From Falsirhodobacter halotolerans (lineage in GTDB: Bacteria > Pseudomonadota > Alphaproteobacteria > Rhodobacterales > Rhodobacteraceae), in NCBI RefSeq assembly GCF_022899245.1, contig NZ_JALJAZ010000001.1:2205001-2269000 (forward strand): 64,000 bases of DNA. The letters are read 5' to 3'. A program made the position numbers and the translations under genes. Shown here in pieces: positions 19,039-27,488 of this stretch. How positions within the stretch are numbered: the stretch's first letter is position 1; each line of letters begins with the position of its first letter. Under the pieces are notes generated by a model, which was not told where the DNA came from, did no database searches, and saw nothing but the letters and a program-made list of their open reading frames with translations.

Positions 19039-19521
19039 TCAGAAGGCGCGCAGGCGGGCGGTGTCATAGCCGTTCCAGTCGAAAATCTCGCGCGCGGCGG
19101 TCAGGCGGTCGGGGGAAATCGCGCCCGTGCGGTCCAGCACGAACCCGAACCGGCCCGAAGGCGTGCCGATGGCCATGCTGCGCTGGTTGATGTCGATCCA
19201 CAGGATCCACCACGGCTCCCCCTCGCCCGCGGGCAGCAACCGCGCGGGCCCGGTGACGGCGAAGGGGCCGGAGATGCGCCGCATCTGCCCGTTCACGCAC
19301 AGGCTGCCCTCCACCCGTCCGGGGGTGAAGGTCAGCCCCCCACCCCCGCAGGCCGCGCCAAAGCCCGCGACCTGCCGCCACGTGCCGCTCAGCGATGCCG
19401 GGTCGAACCCGGCGTTCGACCAGATCGGGGCCGAGACGTTGCGGAACGTCTCGGGCGGTGCGGGTTCGGGCGCGCGCGCGCAGGCCGCAAGCGCCAGAAG
19501 CACCAGAGCGAGGCGGCGCAT
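19039..19521 (-). CDS. Lipocalin-type (Blc-like) lipoprotein
   Basis: A 160-residue protein with a lipobox LALAAC (cysteine at residue 14) and lipocalin features: the [11 protein letters not shown]-x-W motif near residue 45, then [27 protein letters not shown] and a C-terminal GYDTARL, as in the bacterial lipocalin Blc. It is probably membrane-anchored and binds a lipid or other small hydrophobic molecule. Its ATG overlaps the aldo-keto reductase stop by one base, so the two are translationally coupled. A longer open frame upstream lies within the reductase gene and was discarded. Confidence 0.8.
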   Translation of the reverse strand: MRRLALVLLALAACARAPEPAPPETFRNVSAPIWSNAGFDPASLSGTWRQVAGFGAACGGGGLTFTPGRVEGSLCVNGQMRRISGPFAVTGPARLLPAGEGEPWWILWIDINQRSMAIGTPSGRFGFVLDRTGAISPDRLTAAREIFDWNGYDTARLRAF

Positions 19522-20558
19522 CAGAAGGGCGCCGGCCAGGCGCGGTGGGCCTGATCCAGATCGGCCAGAACCTCCTCGTTCAACGTCAGGTTCACGGAAT
19601 CGAGGCAGGTCTTCAGCTGGTCCAGCCGCGTGGCCCCGATGATCGGCAGGCAGGGGAACGGCCGCGTGCGATAGAAGGCCAGCGCCATCTGCGTCGGATC
19701 CAGCCCGTGCGTCTTGGCGATGCCCAGATAGGCGGCCACCGCTTCGAACACGAAGGGCGAGATGCGGCCCCCAAGGTTCGGCGTGCGTTCGCGCCGCGAC
19801 CCGGCGGGGATGACATCGCCCGCGTATTTGCCGGTCAGAAGCCCCGTCGCCAGCGGGGAATAGCCCAGAAGCGGCATGTTCTCCAACGCGGCGAATTCGG
19901 CCCAGTCGCTGTCGAACTGGCGGCACAGCAGCGAATATTCGTTCTGCACCGTCGCCATGCGCGGCAATCCGTGCTGATCGGCCAACCGCAGCCAGGCCGC
20001 CGCCCCCCATACGGTGTCGTTCGACAGGGCGATGTGGCGGATCTTGCCTTCGTCCTTCAGGCGCTGCGCCTCCTGCAGGATGTCCAGCATTTCCGCCTCG
20101 ATCGCGGCCTTGTCGGTCGGCGGGACGTATTCCCAGATCTTGCGGAAGTGATACGAGCCGCGATTGGGCCAGTGCATCTGATAGATGTCGATGTAATCGG
20201 TCTGAAGCCGGCCCAGCGACGCCTCCACCGCCTGCCGCATCCGGGCGGGGGTGATCGGCGCGCCGCCGGTGGCCGCACTGCCCTCGCCCGTGACCTTGGT
20301 GGCGAGGATCATCCGGTCCCGCCCGCCCTTGGCCGCAAGCCATGTGCCGATGACCCGCTCCGTATCGCCCACCGTTTCGGCGGACACGGGGTTGGTCGGA
20401 TACATCTCGGCCGTGTCGAGGAAGTTGACCCCGTGATCCAGCGCCATTGCGATCTGGTCGTGGCCTTCGCCTTCGGAATTCTGCGTGCCCCAGGTCATCG
20501 TGCCCAGACACAGTTCGGACACCATCAGTCCGGTGGTTCCCAGAGGAATCTGTTTCAT
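19521..20558 (-). CDS. Aldo/keto reductase (Tas-like)
   Basis: A 345-residue NADPH-dependent oxidoreductase of the AKR TIM-barrel family, close in layout to E. coli Tas. The catalytic tetrad is recognisable: D48 and Y53 in FLDTAEMYP, the lysine in LATKV and the histidine in YQMHWPNRG. The C-terminal segment [12 protein letters not shown] is the cofactor-binding end of the fold. The substrate is unknown. It is the first gene of a coupled pair with the lipocalin and is divergent from metG. Confidence 0.92.
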   Translation of the reverse strand: MKQIPLGTTGLMVSELCLGTMTWGTQNSEGEGHDQIAMALDHGVNFLDTAEMYPTNPVSAETVGDTERVIGTWLAAKGGRDRMILATKVTGEGSAATGGAPITPARMRQAVEASLGRLQTDYIDIYQMHWPNRGSYHFRKIWEYVPPTDKAAIEAEMLDILQEAQRLKDEGKIRHIALSNDTVWGAAAWLRLADQHGLPRMATVQNEYSLLCRQFDSDWAEFAALENMPLLGYSPLATGLLTGKYAGDVIPAGSRRERTPNLGGRISPFVFEAVAAYLGIAKTHGLDPTQMALAFYRTRPFPCLPIIGATRLDQLKTCLDSVNLTLNEEVLADLDQAHRAWPAPF

Positions 20559-20615
20559 GCCGCCCTCACTTTCGCGGCTGACCCTAGCGGCCCGCCGATG
20601 AATGGCAAGCCCCGC

Positions 20616-20644
20616 TTGAGGCTGGACGCGTCACCCGCTACACC
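20616..20644 (+). promoter_or_regulatory. metG: Candidate sigma-70 promoter of metG
   Basis: TTGAGG (20616-20621) and TACACC (20639-20644) are separated by exactly 17 bases and end 31 bases before the metG ATG. The -10 match is weak, so this is a candidate by position and spacing. Confidence 0.35.
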
Positions 20645-20675
20645 CCTGATCGACAAGCGGACAAAAGGCGCGGGA

Positions 20676-22394
20676 ATGGCACGTTATCTGATCACCTCGG
20701 CACTTCCCTACATCAACGGGATCAAGCACCTCGGCAACCTTGTGGGCAGCCAGCTTCCCGCCGACCTGATCGCCCGCTACCACCGCGCGCGGGGGCATGA
20801 GGTGCTGTTTCTGTGCGCCACCGACGAACATGGCACGCCCGCCGAACTGGCCGCGGCCAAGGCGGGCCAGCGCGTGGATGTGTATTGCGAGGAGATGCAC
20901 GACGTGCAGGCCCGCATCGCCCGCGGCTTCGGGCTGTCCTTCGATCATTTCGGCCGGTCCTCCAGCCGCCAGAACCGCGACCTGACGCAGCATTTCGCGG
21001 GCGTTCTGGCCAAGAACGGCCTGATCGAGGAAGTGTCGGAGAAACAGGTCTATTCCCTGGATGACGGGCGCTTCCTGCCGGACCGGTATATCGAGGGGAC
21101 CTGCCCCAATTGCGGATACGACAAGGCGCGGGGGGATCAGTGCGAAAACTGCACCAAGCAGTTGGACCCGACCGACCTGATCGACCCGCGTTCGGCCATT
21201 TCCGGCTCCACCCGGTTGGAGGTGCGCGAGACCAAGCACCTCTATCTGCGTCAGTCCACCCTGCGAGGGGAGTTGTCGGACTGGATCGCGTCCAAGACCG
21301 ACTGGCCGATCCTGACCACCTCCATCGCCAAGAAATGGCTGAACGACGGCGACGGGTTGCAGGATCGCGGCATCACGCGCGACCTGAACTGGGGCGTGCC
21401 GGTGAAAAAGGGCACCGAGGATTGGCCGGGGATGGAGGGCAAGGTCTTCTATGTCTGGTTCGACGCGCCCATCGAATATATCGCCTGCGCCGCCGAATGG
21501 GCCGTGGCGAACGGCAAGACCGATGCCGACTGGGAACGCTGGTGGCGCACCGACAAGGGCGCGGGCGACGTGACCTATCTGCAGTTCATGGGCAAGGACA
21601 ACGTGCCGTTCCACACCCTGTCCTTCCCCGCCACGATCATGGGATCGGGCGAGCCGTGGAAGACGGTCGATTACATCAAATCCTTCAACTACCTCAACTA
21701 TGACGGCGGGCAGTTCTCCACCAGTCAGGGGCGCGGAATCTTCATGGATCAGGCGCTGTCGATTCTGCCCAGCGATTACTGGCGCTGGTGGCTGCTGAGC
21801 CATGCGCCGGAATCCTCGGACAGCGAATTCACGTGGGAGAACTTCCAAGGCTCGGTCAACAAGGATCTGGCGGATGTTCTGGGCAACCTTGTCAGCCGTG
21901 TCACCAAGTTCTGCCGGTCGAAATTCGGCGAGGTGGTGCCCGAGGGCGGCACCCTGGGCGAGCGGGAGGCGCAGCTGGTCGCCGACCTGAACGCCCGCCT
22001 GCGATCCTATGAGGCGAACCTTCAGGCGATGGAGGTGCGCAAGACCGCGACCGATCTGCGGGCGCTGTGGGTTTTGGGCAACGAATACCTGCAATCGGCG
22101 GCCCCTTGGACCGCGTTCAAGACCGACCCCGAAGGGGCGGCGGCGATGGTGCGCCTCGCGCTGAACCTCATCCGCTTCTATGCCGTCATCTCGGCCCCGT
22201 TCATCCCCGACGCGGCCGACCGGATGCTGGAGGCGATGGGCACGACCGACCGCAGCTGGCCCGAGGATGTCGCGTCCGCACTGGGCGTTCTGCCCGCGGG
22301 CCATGCCTTCACCGTGCCCGACGTGCTGTTCGCCAAGATCAGCGACGAGGATCGGGCCGATTGGCAGACCCGGTTCGCGGGCATCCGCCCCTAA
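20676..22394 (+). CDS. metG: Methionyl-tRNA synthetase
   Basis: Charges tRNA-Met with methionine. At 572 residues it is the class I enzyme without the C-terminal tRNA-binding domain, as is usual in alphaproteobacteria. The HIGH-type motif is HLGN (18-21), and a zinc-knuckle segment [17 protein letters not shown] is near residue 143. The KMSKS-equivalent reads QFSTSQGRG at about 346-354, without the usual lysines. The start follows the conserved [15 protein letters not shown]; open frame before it is not conserved. The 3' end shares the tetranucleotide CTAA with the convergent ModE-like gene. Confidence 0.96.
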   Translation: MARYLITSALPYINGIKHLGNLVGSQLPADLIARYHRARGHEVLFLCATDEHGTPAELAAAKAGQRVDVYCEEMHDVQARIARGFGLSFDHFGRSSSRQNRDLTQHFAGVLAKNGLIEEVSEKQVYSLDDGRFLPDRYIEGTCPNCGYDKARGDQCENCTKQLDPTDLIDPRSAISGSTRLEVRETKHLYLRQSTLRGELSDWIASKTDWPILTTSIAKKWLNDGDGLQDRGITRDLNWGVPVKKGTEDWPGMEGKVFYVWFDAPIEYIACAAEWAVANGKTDADWERWWRTDKGAGDVTYLQFMGKDNVPFHTLSFPATIMGSGEPWKTVDYIKSFNYLNYDGGQFSTSQGRGIFMDQALSILPSDYWRWWLLSHAPESSDSEFTWENFQGSVNKDLADVLGNLVSRVTKFCRSKFGEVVPEGGTLGEREAQLVADLNARLRSYEANLQAMEVRKTATDLRALWVLGNEYLQSAAPWTAFKTDPEGAAAMVRLALNLIRFYAVISAPFIPDAADRMLEAMGTTDRSWPEDVASALGVLPAGHAFTVPDVLFAKISDEDRADWQTRFAGIRP

Positions 22395-22720
22395 CGCAAC
22401 CGACGGGCGATGGCCGAGATGTCCGCCTCCGCCGCATGGGCGACCGCGCGGCGATAGGCGTCCAGCACCGCCACCCCATCCGGTGTCAATTCGGCCCCGC
22501 CCCGCCCCGCGCCCCCACGGCTGGCGCTGACCAGGGGCGCGGCGAAGGCGGTATTCATCTCCTCCACCAGCGCCCAGGCGCGGCGATAGCTCATTCCCAT
22601 CGCCCGCCCCGCCGCCGAAATCGACCCGTGATCGCGGATGGCCGTCAGCAGGTCGGCCTTGCCCGGCCCGAAGCGCAGCGTGGGAAATTGCAACCGCACG
22701 TAGATATCGACCCCGGACAT
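22391..22720 (-). CDS. Stand-alone ModE-type winged-helix DNA-binding protein
   Basis: A 109-residue protein matching only the N-terminal DNA-binding domain of Mod[41 protein letters not shown] is the helix-turn-helix region (LysR-like). The molybdate-binding MOP domain is absent. A strong GGGGGGAGGG ribosome site precedes the ATG. No molybdate transport or cofactor genes are nearby, so its targets are unknown. The frame stays open well upstream, but only this part is conserved. Confidence 0.82.
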   Translation of the reverse strand: MSGVDIYVRLQFPTLRFGPGKADLLTAIRDHGSISAAGRAMGMSYRRAWALVEEMNTAFAAPLVSASRGGAGRGGAELTPDGVAVLDAYRRAVAHAAEADISAIARRLR

Positions 22721-22786
22721 TCTTCCCTCCCCCCGGAACCTGCCGCCCGTTCGCCCGTTCTCGCGGGACTCCCAAGGGCTGTATCC

Positions 22787-23791
22787 ATGAAACGCTTTCT
22801 CTGTCCGGTCTGCCACCAGCCCGCCTATTTCCGCAACACCCTGTGTCTGAATTGCGGAACGGAACTGGTGCACAATCCCCATACCGGCGACATGGTCACC
22901 TTGCAGGACACGGCCCCCTGCGCCAACCGGCCCCGCATCGCCTGCAACTGGATGGCCGAGGCGAACGGCCTGTGCGAAAGCTGCACCACGACGGTGATCA
23001 TCCCCGATCTGGACGTGGCGGGGAATCTGGCCCGCTGGATCCGGGTGGAGACGGCGAAACGGCACCTGTTCCATTCGCTGGACGCCCTGGGCCTGCCCCA
23101 CGCCTCGCCCTCGGGCAAACGGTTGCGGTTTCACTTCGTGGGCGACCAGTTCGCCCCCGACGGCACCATCGTCAAACGCATGTTGACCGGGCATGAGGAG
23201 GGTCTGATCACCCTCAACATCGCCGAGGCGGACGACGACGAACGCGAACGCCGGCGGCTGGCGATGGGGGAGCCGTATCGCACCCTTCTGGGCCATCTGC
23301 GGCACGAGATCGGGCATTTCTATTGGGAAGTTCTGGTGCGCGAGGCGGGGCGGGAGGACGAGTGCGCCCTTATCTTCGGCGATGCGCGGCAGGATTACAG
23401 CGCCGCCCTTCAGCGGCATTACGCCGAAGGCCCGCCCGAGGATTGGCAGACATCGCACGTCTCCCCCTATGCCACCGCCCATCCATGGGAGGATTGGGCC
23501 GAGACCTGGGCGCATCTCCTGCACATTCTTGACGGGTTGGACACGGCGCAGGATTACGGGCTGGACCCGTCGGGCCTGAATTACGAAAATCCCTATGATA
23601 TCGGGACGGCGGGGCCGATGCTGGCGGCGTGGGGCCCGCTGTCCACCGCGATGAACGCGATGAACCGATCGCTGGGGCATAACGACTTCTACCCCTTCTC
23701 CATCGCGCCGCCCGTCGTGGCGAAACTGGATTACATGCTTCACCTCATCCGGGATCGCGCTACCTTGGATCGGACCACCGACCGGGGTTGA
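22787..23791 (+). CDS. Zinc-ribbon putative metallopeptidase (DUF2248-like)
   Basis: A 334-residue cytoplasmic protein with an N-terminal zinc ribbon (C6, C9, C20, C23) and a second cysteine cluster near residues 47-67. A zinc-protease motif LRHEIGHFYWE follows at about residues 171-181, and WEDWAETWAHLLH further on probably supplies the third ligand. The family is annotated as putative zinc-binding metallopeptidase, with no known substrate. The ATG at 22787 is chosen because the ribbon begins right after it. A palindrome spans its stop codon, and the MscS gene starts 57 bases later. Confidence 0.85.
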   Translation: MKRFLCPVCHQPAYFRNTLCLNCGTELVHNPHTGDMVTLQDTAPCANRPRIACNWMAEANGLCESCTTTVIIPDLDVAGNLARWIRVETAKRHLFHSLDALGLPHASPSGKRLRFHFVGDQFAPDGTIVKRMLTGHEEGLITLNIAEADDDERERRRLAMGEPYRTLLGHLRHEIGHFYWEVLVREAGREDECALIFGDARQDYSAALQRHYAEGPPEDWQTSHVSPYATAHPWEDWAETWAHLLHILDGLDTAQDYGLDPSGLNYENPYDIGTAGPMLAAWGPLSTAMNAMNRSLGHNDFYPFSIAPPVVAKLDYMLHLIRDRATLDRTTDRG

Positions 23792-23841
23792 ACCCCGGGT
23801 GCGATCCGGGCCATCACCGCAGGGTCGCGCAAAGTCCAAGG
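23763..23841 (+). other. Long-range inverted repeat that could mask the mscS ribosome site
   Basis: CCTTGGA (23763-23769), inside the end of the metallopeptidase gene, is the exact complement of TCCAAGG (23835-23841), which contains the ribosome site of the downstream channel gene. Between them lie an 8-bp palindrome with a one-base centre (23782-23798) over the stop codon and a smaller CCCGG/CCGGG stem. Ribosomes finishing the upstream gene would open this structure, so translational coupling is possible. Confidence 0.35.
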
Positions 23842-23848
23842 ATGATAC

Positions 23849-26074
23849 ATGACGCCGTTTCGCAGCCTGATTGCCGCCCTGCTTATTTTTCTTGCGCCGT
23901 TGGGGGCCATGGCCCAGACACCCTCCACCGCCGCGCCGGGGTCCGAGGCATCGGCCATTTCGTCGGGCGAGGCGGTGCAGCGCCTTCTGGACGTGCTGCA
24001 GGACGATCAGGCCCGCACCGCCCTGATCGAGCGGTTGCAGGCCGATGAAGCGGCCACCCCCGACACCCAGACCAACGCCGCGGCGCCGCCCCCCGCGCTG
24101 GCGCAGCAGGTCGCCGAAAGCACGGCGGTGGCGGGCCGCCAGTTCCTGACCGAAATGCAGCGCGTGGCGGGTCAGCTGGTCAGCAGCTTCGGCGTTCTGG
24201 TGAACCTCAACACCAGCGATTCCTTTAAGGACGAGGCGCTGCGGCTGGTGATGACGATCTTCACCACCATCGTCATCGGCCTTGTCCTGATGCGGGTGGC
24301 GAAGGTGCTGACCGGGCGCCATGCCCCGCCCCCCACCGCCGGATTCTGGCGGCGCGCGCGCTCGACGCTGATCGTGTCGCTGCTGCGGCTGGTGTCGGTG
24401 GCGGTGGCCTGGGCCACCGGCTACGCGCTGGCGACCTTTGTCTTTTCGGATACCGGCGCGCCCAGCACGGCCCAGTCGCTTTATCTGAACGCCTATCTCG
24501 TCTATGGCGTCGTGCGTGTCATCCTGCGCGCGATCAACAGCCCCAATGCCGACGAAGAACCCGCGTTGAGCGTTCTGGCCCCCCGCGCGCAGGAGATCAT
24601 CTATCGCAATCAGGTGCTGGTCGCGGGCATCGTGACGCAGGGGCTGCTGTTTCTGGTGCCGCTGGCCCGGGCCTGGCTTGGCTTTGCCGCGGTGCATCCG
24701 GTGCGGGTTCTGGTGGCCACGGTGGCCGTGGGCATGGCGCTGCGGGCGATCCGTCAGATCCGCAACGCCCTTATCCTTGCGAAAGATGACCGCGTGACCG
24801 GGGAGAAGACGGCCAGTTCGACCGTGGCCGCCGGGGCGCAGCACATGTGGCAGGGGCTGTGGCCGATCCTCGCCCTCGCCTATGTCGGATATGCCTGGTT
24901 CATCGCCGTCACCCGCCCCGCCCTGATCGAAAGCGTGATCCTGCGCGGCACGCTGTTCACCTTCGGCGCGCTGGTGATGGTGCTGGTGGGGATGCGCATC
25001 CTGCGGTCGATCGGGCAAACGCAGGTTCGCCTGCCGTCGGCGGCGCTGAGTGTCATGCCGTCACTGGCCGGGCGGATCACTGTCGTCGTGATGATCCTGG
25101 CGTGGCTGAGCGCGATCTTCCTGCTGCTGTTCGCGGTCTCGGTCGCCGTCTGGGGCTGGGGCTGGATCGACACCAGCTTCTGGACCAATGCGGCGGTGCA
25201 GGGCGTGATGTGGCGGCTGATGTCGGCGGTTCTGATGGCGCTGATCGCCACGATGATCTGGGCCCTTGTGGATGGCTGGATCGAGTATCGGCTGACGCAG
25301 ACGGTGGGCGGAACGGTGCCCACCAACCGCACGCGCACGCTGCTGTCGCTGTTCCGCAACGGCTTCACCATCGCGCTGGTCATTCTGGCGACGATGATCA
25401 CCCTGGCGCAGCTGGGCATCAACATCGCGCCGCTTCTGGCGGGTGCGGGTGTGATCGGTCTGGCCATCGGTTTCGGCGCGCAAAAGCTGGTGCAGGACGT
25501 GATCACCGGCGTGTTCATCCAGTTGGAGAACGCGATCAACGTCGGCGACGTGGTCATGGCGGGCGGCGTGTCTGGCGGGGTGGAACGGGTGAACATCCGC
25601 ACCGTGCGGATGCGTGCGCTGGATGGGTCGGTGCACATCGTCCCCTTCTCGTCCGTGGATGTGGTCACCAACATGACCCGCGATTTCGGTGCGCATCTGA
25701 TGGAGATGGGTGTCGCCTATGGCACCGACATCGCCTATGCCAAGGCCGCCTTGTTCGAGGCCTATGACCGCCTGATGCAGGAACCGGAACACGCCGAATT
25801 CGTCACCCAACCGTTGGAAATGCAGGGGGTCACCGCCTTTGGCGACAACTCCATCACCATCCGGTGCCGCGTGCTGACGGTGGCGGGCAAGCATTGGGGC
25901 GTGGGGCGTCGTTACAACGAACTGGTGAAGGTGGTGTTCGACGAACGCGGCATCGACATTCCGTTCCCGCAGCGGACGCTGCATTTCCCCGCGGGGATGG
26001 AACAGGCGTTGGTCCTTCCCGCACCCAAGGGCGATGTCGTGGACGGCACGGCCAAGCCGACCGACAAGGACTAG
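23849..26074 (+). CDS. Large MscS-family mechanosensitive channel
   Basis: A 741-residue inner membrane channel that releases solutes on hypo-osmotic shock. It has a signal peptide (residues 1-23), a periplasmic coiled/helical region to about residue 125, many transmembrane segments, and the MscS pore helix LAGAGVIGLAIGFGAQKLVQDVITG near residues 529-553. This is followed by the beta domain with NAINVGDVV and the cytoplasmic cage. It belongs to the larger MscK/YbdG-like class rather than the 286-residue MscS. It ends one base before the convergent UdgX gene. Confidence 0.9.
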   Translation: MTPFRSLIAALLIFLAPLGAMAQTPSTAAPGSEASAISSGEAVQRLLDVLQDDQARTALIERLQADEAATPDTQTNAAAPPPALAQQVAESTAVAGRQFLTEMQRVAGQLVSSFGVLVNLNTSDSFKDEALRLVMTIFTTIVIGLVLMRVAKVLTGRHAPPPTAGFWRRARSTLIVSLLRLVSVAVAWATGYALATFVFSDTGAPSTAQSLYLNAYLVYGVVRVILRAINSPNADEEPALSVLAPRAQEIIYRNQVLVAGIVTQGLLFLVPLARAWLGFAAVHPVRVLVATVAVGMALRAIRQIRNALILAKDDRVTGEKTASSTVAAGAQHMWQGLWPILALAYVGYAWFIAVTRPALIESVILRGTLFTFGALVMVLVGMRILRSIGQTQVRLPSAALSVMPSLAGRITVVVMILAWLSAIFLLLFAVSVAVWGWGWIDTSFWTNAAVQGVMWRLMSAVLMALIATMIWALVDGWIEYRLTQTVGGTVPTNRTRTLLSLFRNGFTIALVILATMITLAQLGINIAPLLAGAGVIGLAIGFGAQKLVQDVITGVFIQLENAINVGDVVMAGGVSGGVERVNIRTVRMRALDGSVHIVPFSSVDVVTNMTRDFGAHLMEMGVAYGTDIAYAKAALFEAYDRLMQEPEHAEFVTQPLEMQGVTAFGDNSITIRCRVLTVAGKHWGVGRRYNELVKVVFDERGIDIPFPQRTLHFPAGMEQALVLPAPKGDVVDGTAKPTDKD

Positions 26075-26075
26075 G

Positions 26076-27488
26076 TCACAGCCAGCGGGCGGCCTGCGCC
26101 AGATCGTCCCGGAACAGCGCGGTTTCCCGCCGCGCAAGCTCCGCATCCGGCAGCCGCAGAAGATAGGACGGGTGCACGGTGATCAGGACCGGCGTCCCGT
26201 CCGCCCGCGCCTCGATCCCGCCGCGACGTTTCAAAAGGCCCGCCCCCGTCCCGGTCAGCGCCGCCAGCGCCGTGGCCCCCATCGCCACGATCAACCGGGG
26301 CCGGATCAGCTCCAACTCCTGCTCCAACCAGGGGGCGCAGGCGCGCACCTCGCCTGCGTCGGGCTTCTGGTGGATGCGCCGCTTGCCGCGCGGGGCGAAC
26401 TTGAAGTGTTTGACCGCGTTGGTGATGTAAAGACGCGCGCGGTCCAGCCCCGCCTCGGCGGCGGCGGTATCGAACATCTGCCCCGCGGGGCCGACGAAAG
26501 GGGTGCCCGCCAGATCCTCCTGATCGCCCGGCTGTTCACCCACCATCACGATGGGCGCGTCGGACGGGCCGATGCCGAACACGGTCTGCGTGGCGGGTCC
26601 GTGCAGGGGGCAGCGGGTGCACTGGGCCGCCCTCGCGCGCAGCGCGTCCAGCGTGCCGGCCTGCGGCACGGGACGTTCGGGCACCGCCATCGTGCGTGCG
26701 ACCGCACGGCGGCGGGCGGGGGCCTCCTCGGCCTCGCGCGCGTGCATGTCGCGCACGCGGGTTTCGGCGCTGCGGATCAGGCCGGGGATCAGGTCGGCCT
26801 CGGGCAGGTTCTTCCAGTATTTCTTCGGCATTTCGGCCTGCATCGCCTTCACCATGACGCGGGCGGGATTGAAGATGCTGGCGTAATAGGTGCGCCACAA
26901 CGCCTCGGTCGCGTCGGGCGGCGGCGGGGTGCGGTCGTCGGTTTCCACGAAACGCAACGTGCCGTCGAACCGGGCGGTGATCTCGGGCGTGGCGATCACC
27001 CAATCCATGTCGCCGAACCGCTTGGCAAAGAACGGAGTGCCGCGTTCGACGATCCGGTGATCCGGTTCGAACCAGGCGGCGAAGGCGCGGCGGGCGCCAT
27101 CGGTCCCCACATCGCGGAACCGGACGAAGGCGTGCATCTTGTGGATGTCGCGGCGCACGGCTTTGGCCTGCTCCATCACCGTGCGCACGCCCGCATCGCT
27201 GCGATCGCCCCAGACCAGCCCATCGTTCAGGCGCAGAACCAGATCATGGGCGCGATTGAACCGTTCGGGGTCGGAATGGCACAGGGCGGTCTCGATCTCG
27301 GCCAGCGCCTCACGCGGGATCTTCAACCGGCGGGGCGCATCGGTGGGGGCATCGTCGAAATCCAGTGTCGGGGCCGCCGGTCCCACATGCCAGCGCACCT
27401 GATCCGGGCGGACGCCCCGTGCGGCCAGATCGCGCACCGCGTCCCGCCACGCCGCCACCGTTCCAAGGACCGGCAGCGCGATGTCCAT
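26076..27488 (-). CDS. udgX: DUF4130 (SAM_7-linked) - UdgX uracil-DNA glycosylase fusion
   Basis: A 470-residue two-domain protein. Residues 1-235 are DUF4130, with AVRRDIHKMHAFVRFRDV and WRTYYASIFNPARVMVKAMQ. Residues about 275-470 are a UdgX-type family 4-like uracil-DNA glycosylase: GEQPGDQEDLAG (317-328), the loop KRRIH (369-373) and HPSYLLR (439-445). In mycobacterial UdgX the KRRIH histidine, here H373, forms a covalent bond with the abasic sugar after uracil removal. Iron-sulphur ligands appear to be C290, C293 and C384, with H360 where family 4 enzymes have cysteine. Its start overlaps the radical SAM gene stop by one base, so the pair is an operon. Confidence 0.92.
   Translation of the reverse strand: MDIALPVLGTVAAWRDAVRDLAARGVRPDQVRWHVGPAAPTLDFDDAPTDAPRRLKIPREALAEIETALCHSDPERFNRAHDLVLRLNDGLVWGDRSDAGVRTVMEQAKAVRRDIHKMHAFVRFRDVGTDGARRAFAAWFEPDHRIVERGTPFFAKRFGDMDWVIATPEITARFDGTLRFVETDDRTPPPPDATEALWRTYYASIFNPARVMVKAMQAEMPKKYWKNLPEADLIPGLIRSAETRVRDMHAREAEEAPARRRAVARTMAVPERPVPQAGTLDALRARAAQCTRCPLHGPATQTVFGIGPSDAPIVMVGEQPGDQEDLAGTPFVGPAGQMFDTAAAEAGLDRARLYITNAVKHFKFAPRGKRRIHQKPDAGEVRACAPWLEQELELIRPRLIVAMGATALAALTGTGAGLLKRRGGIEARADGTPVLITVHPSYLLRLPDAELARRETALFRDDLAQAARWL

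Noticed and set aside
19039-20511. A 490-codon frame that looks like a fusion of an unknown domain to the lipocalin
   Set aside because: The N-terminal 330 codons are the aldo-keto reductase gene read in another frame; the lipocalin has its own signal peptide and start.
23780-23800. tRNA T-arm-like sequence (GGGGTTGAACCCC)
   Set aside because: No acceptor, D or anticodon arms fit around it; it is a simple palindrome over a stop codon.
22391-25018. An 875-codon frame ending in the ModE-like domain
   Set aside because: Only the last 109 codons are conserved; the rest is antisense to the metallopeptidase and MscS genes.
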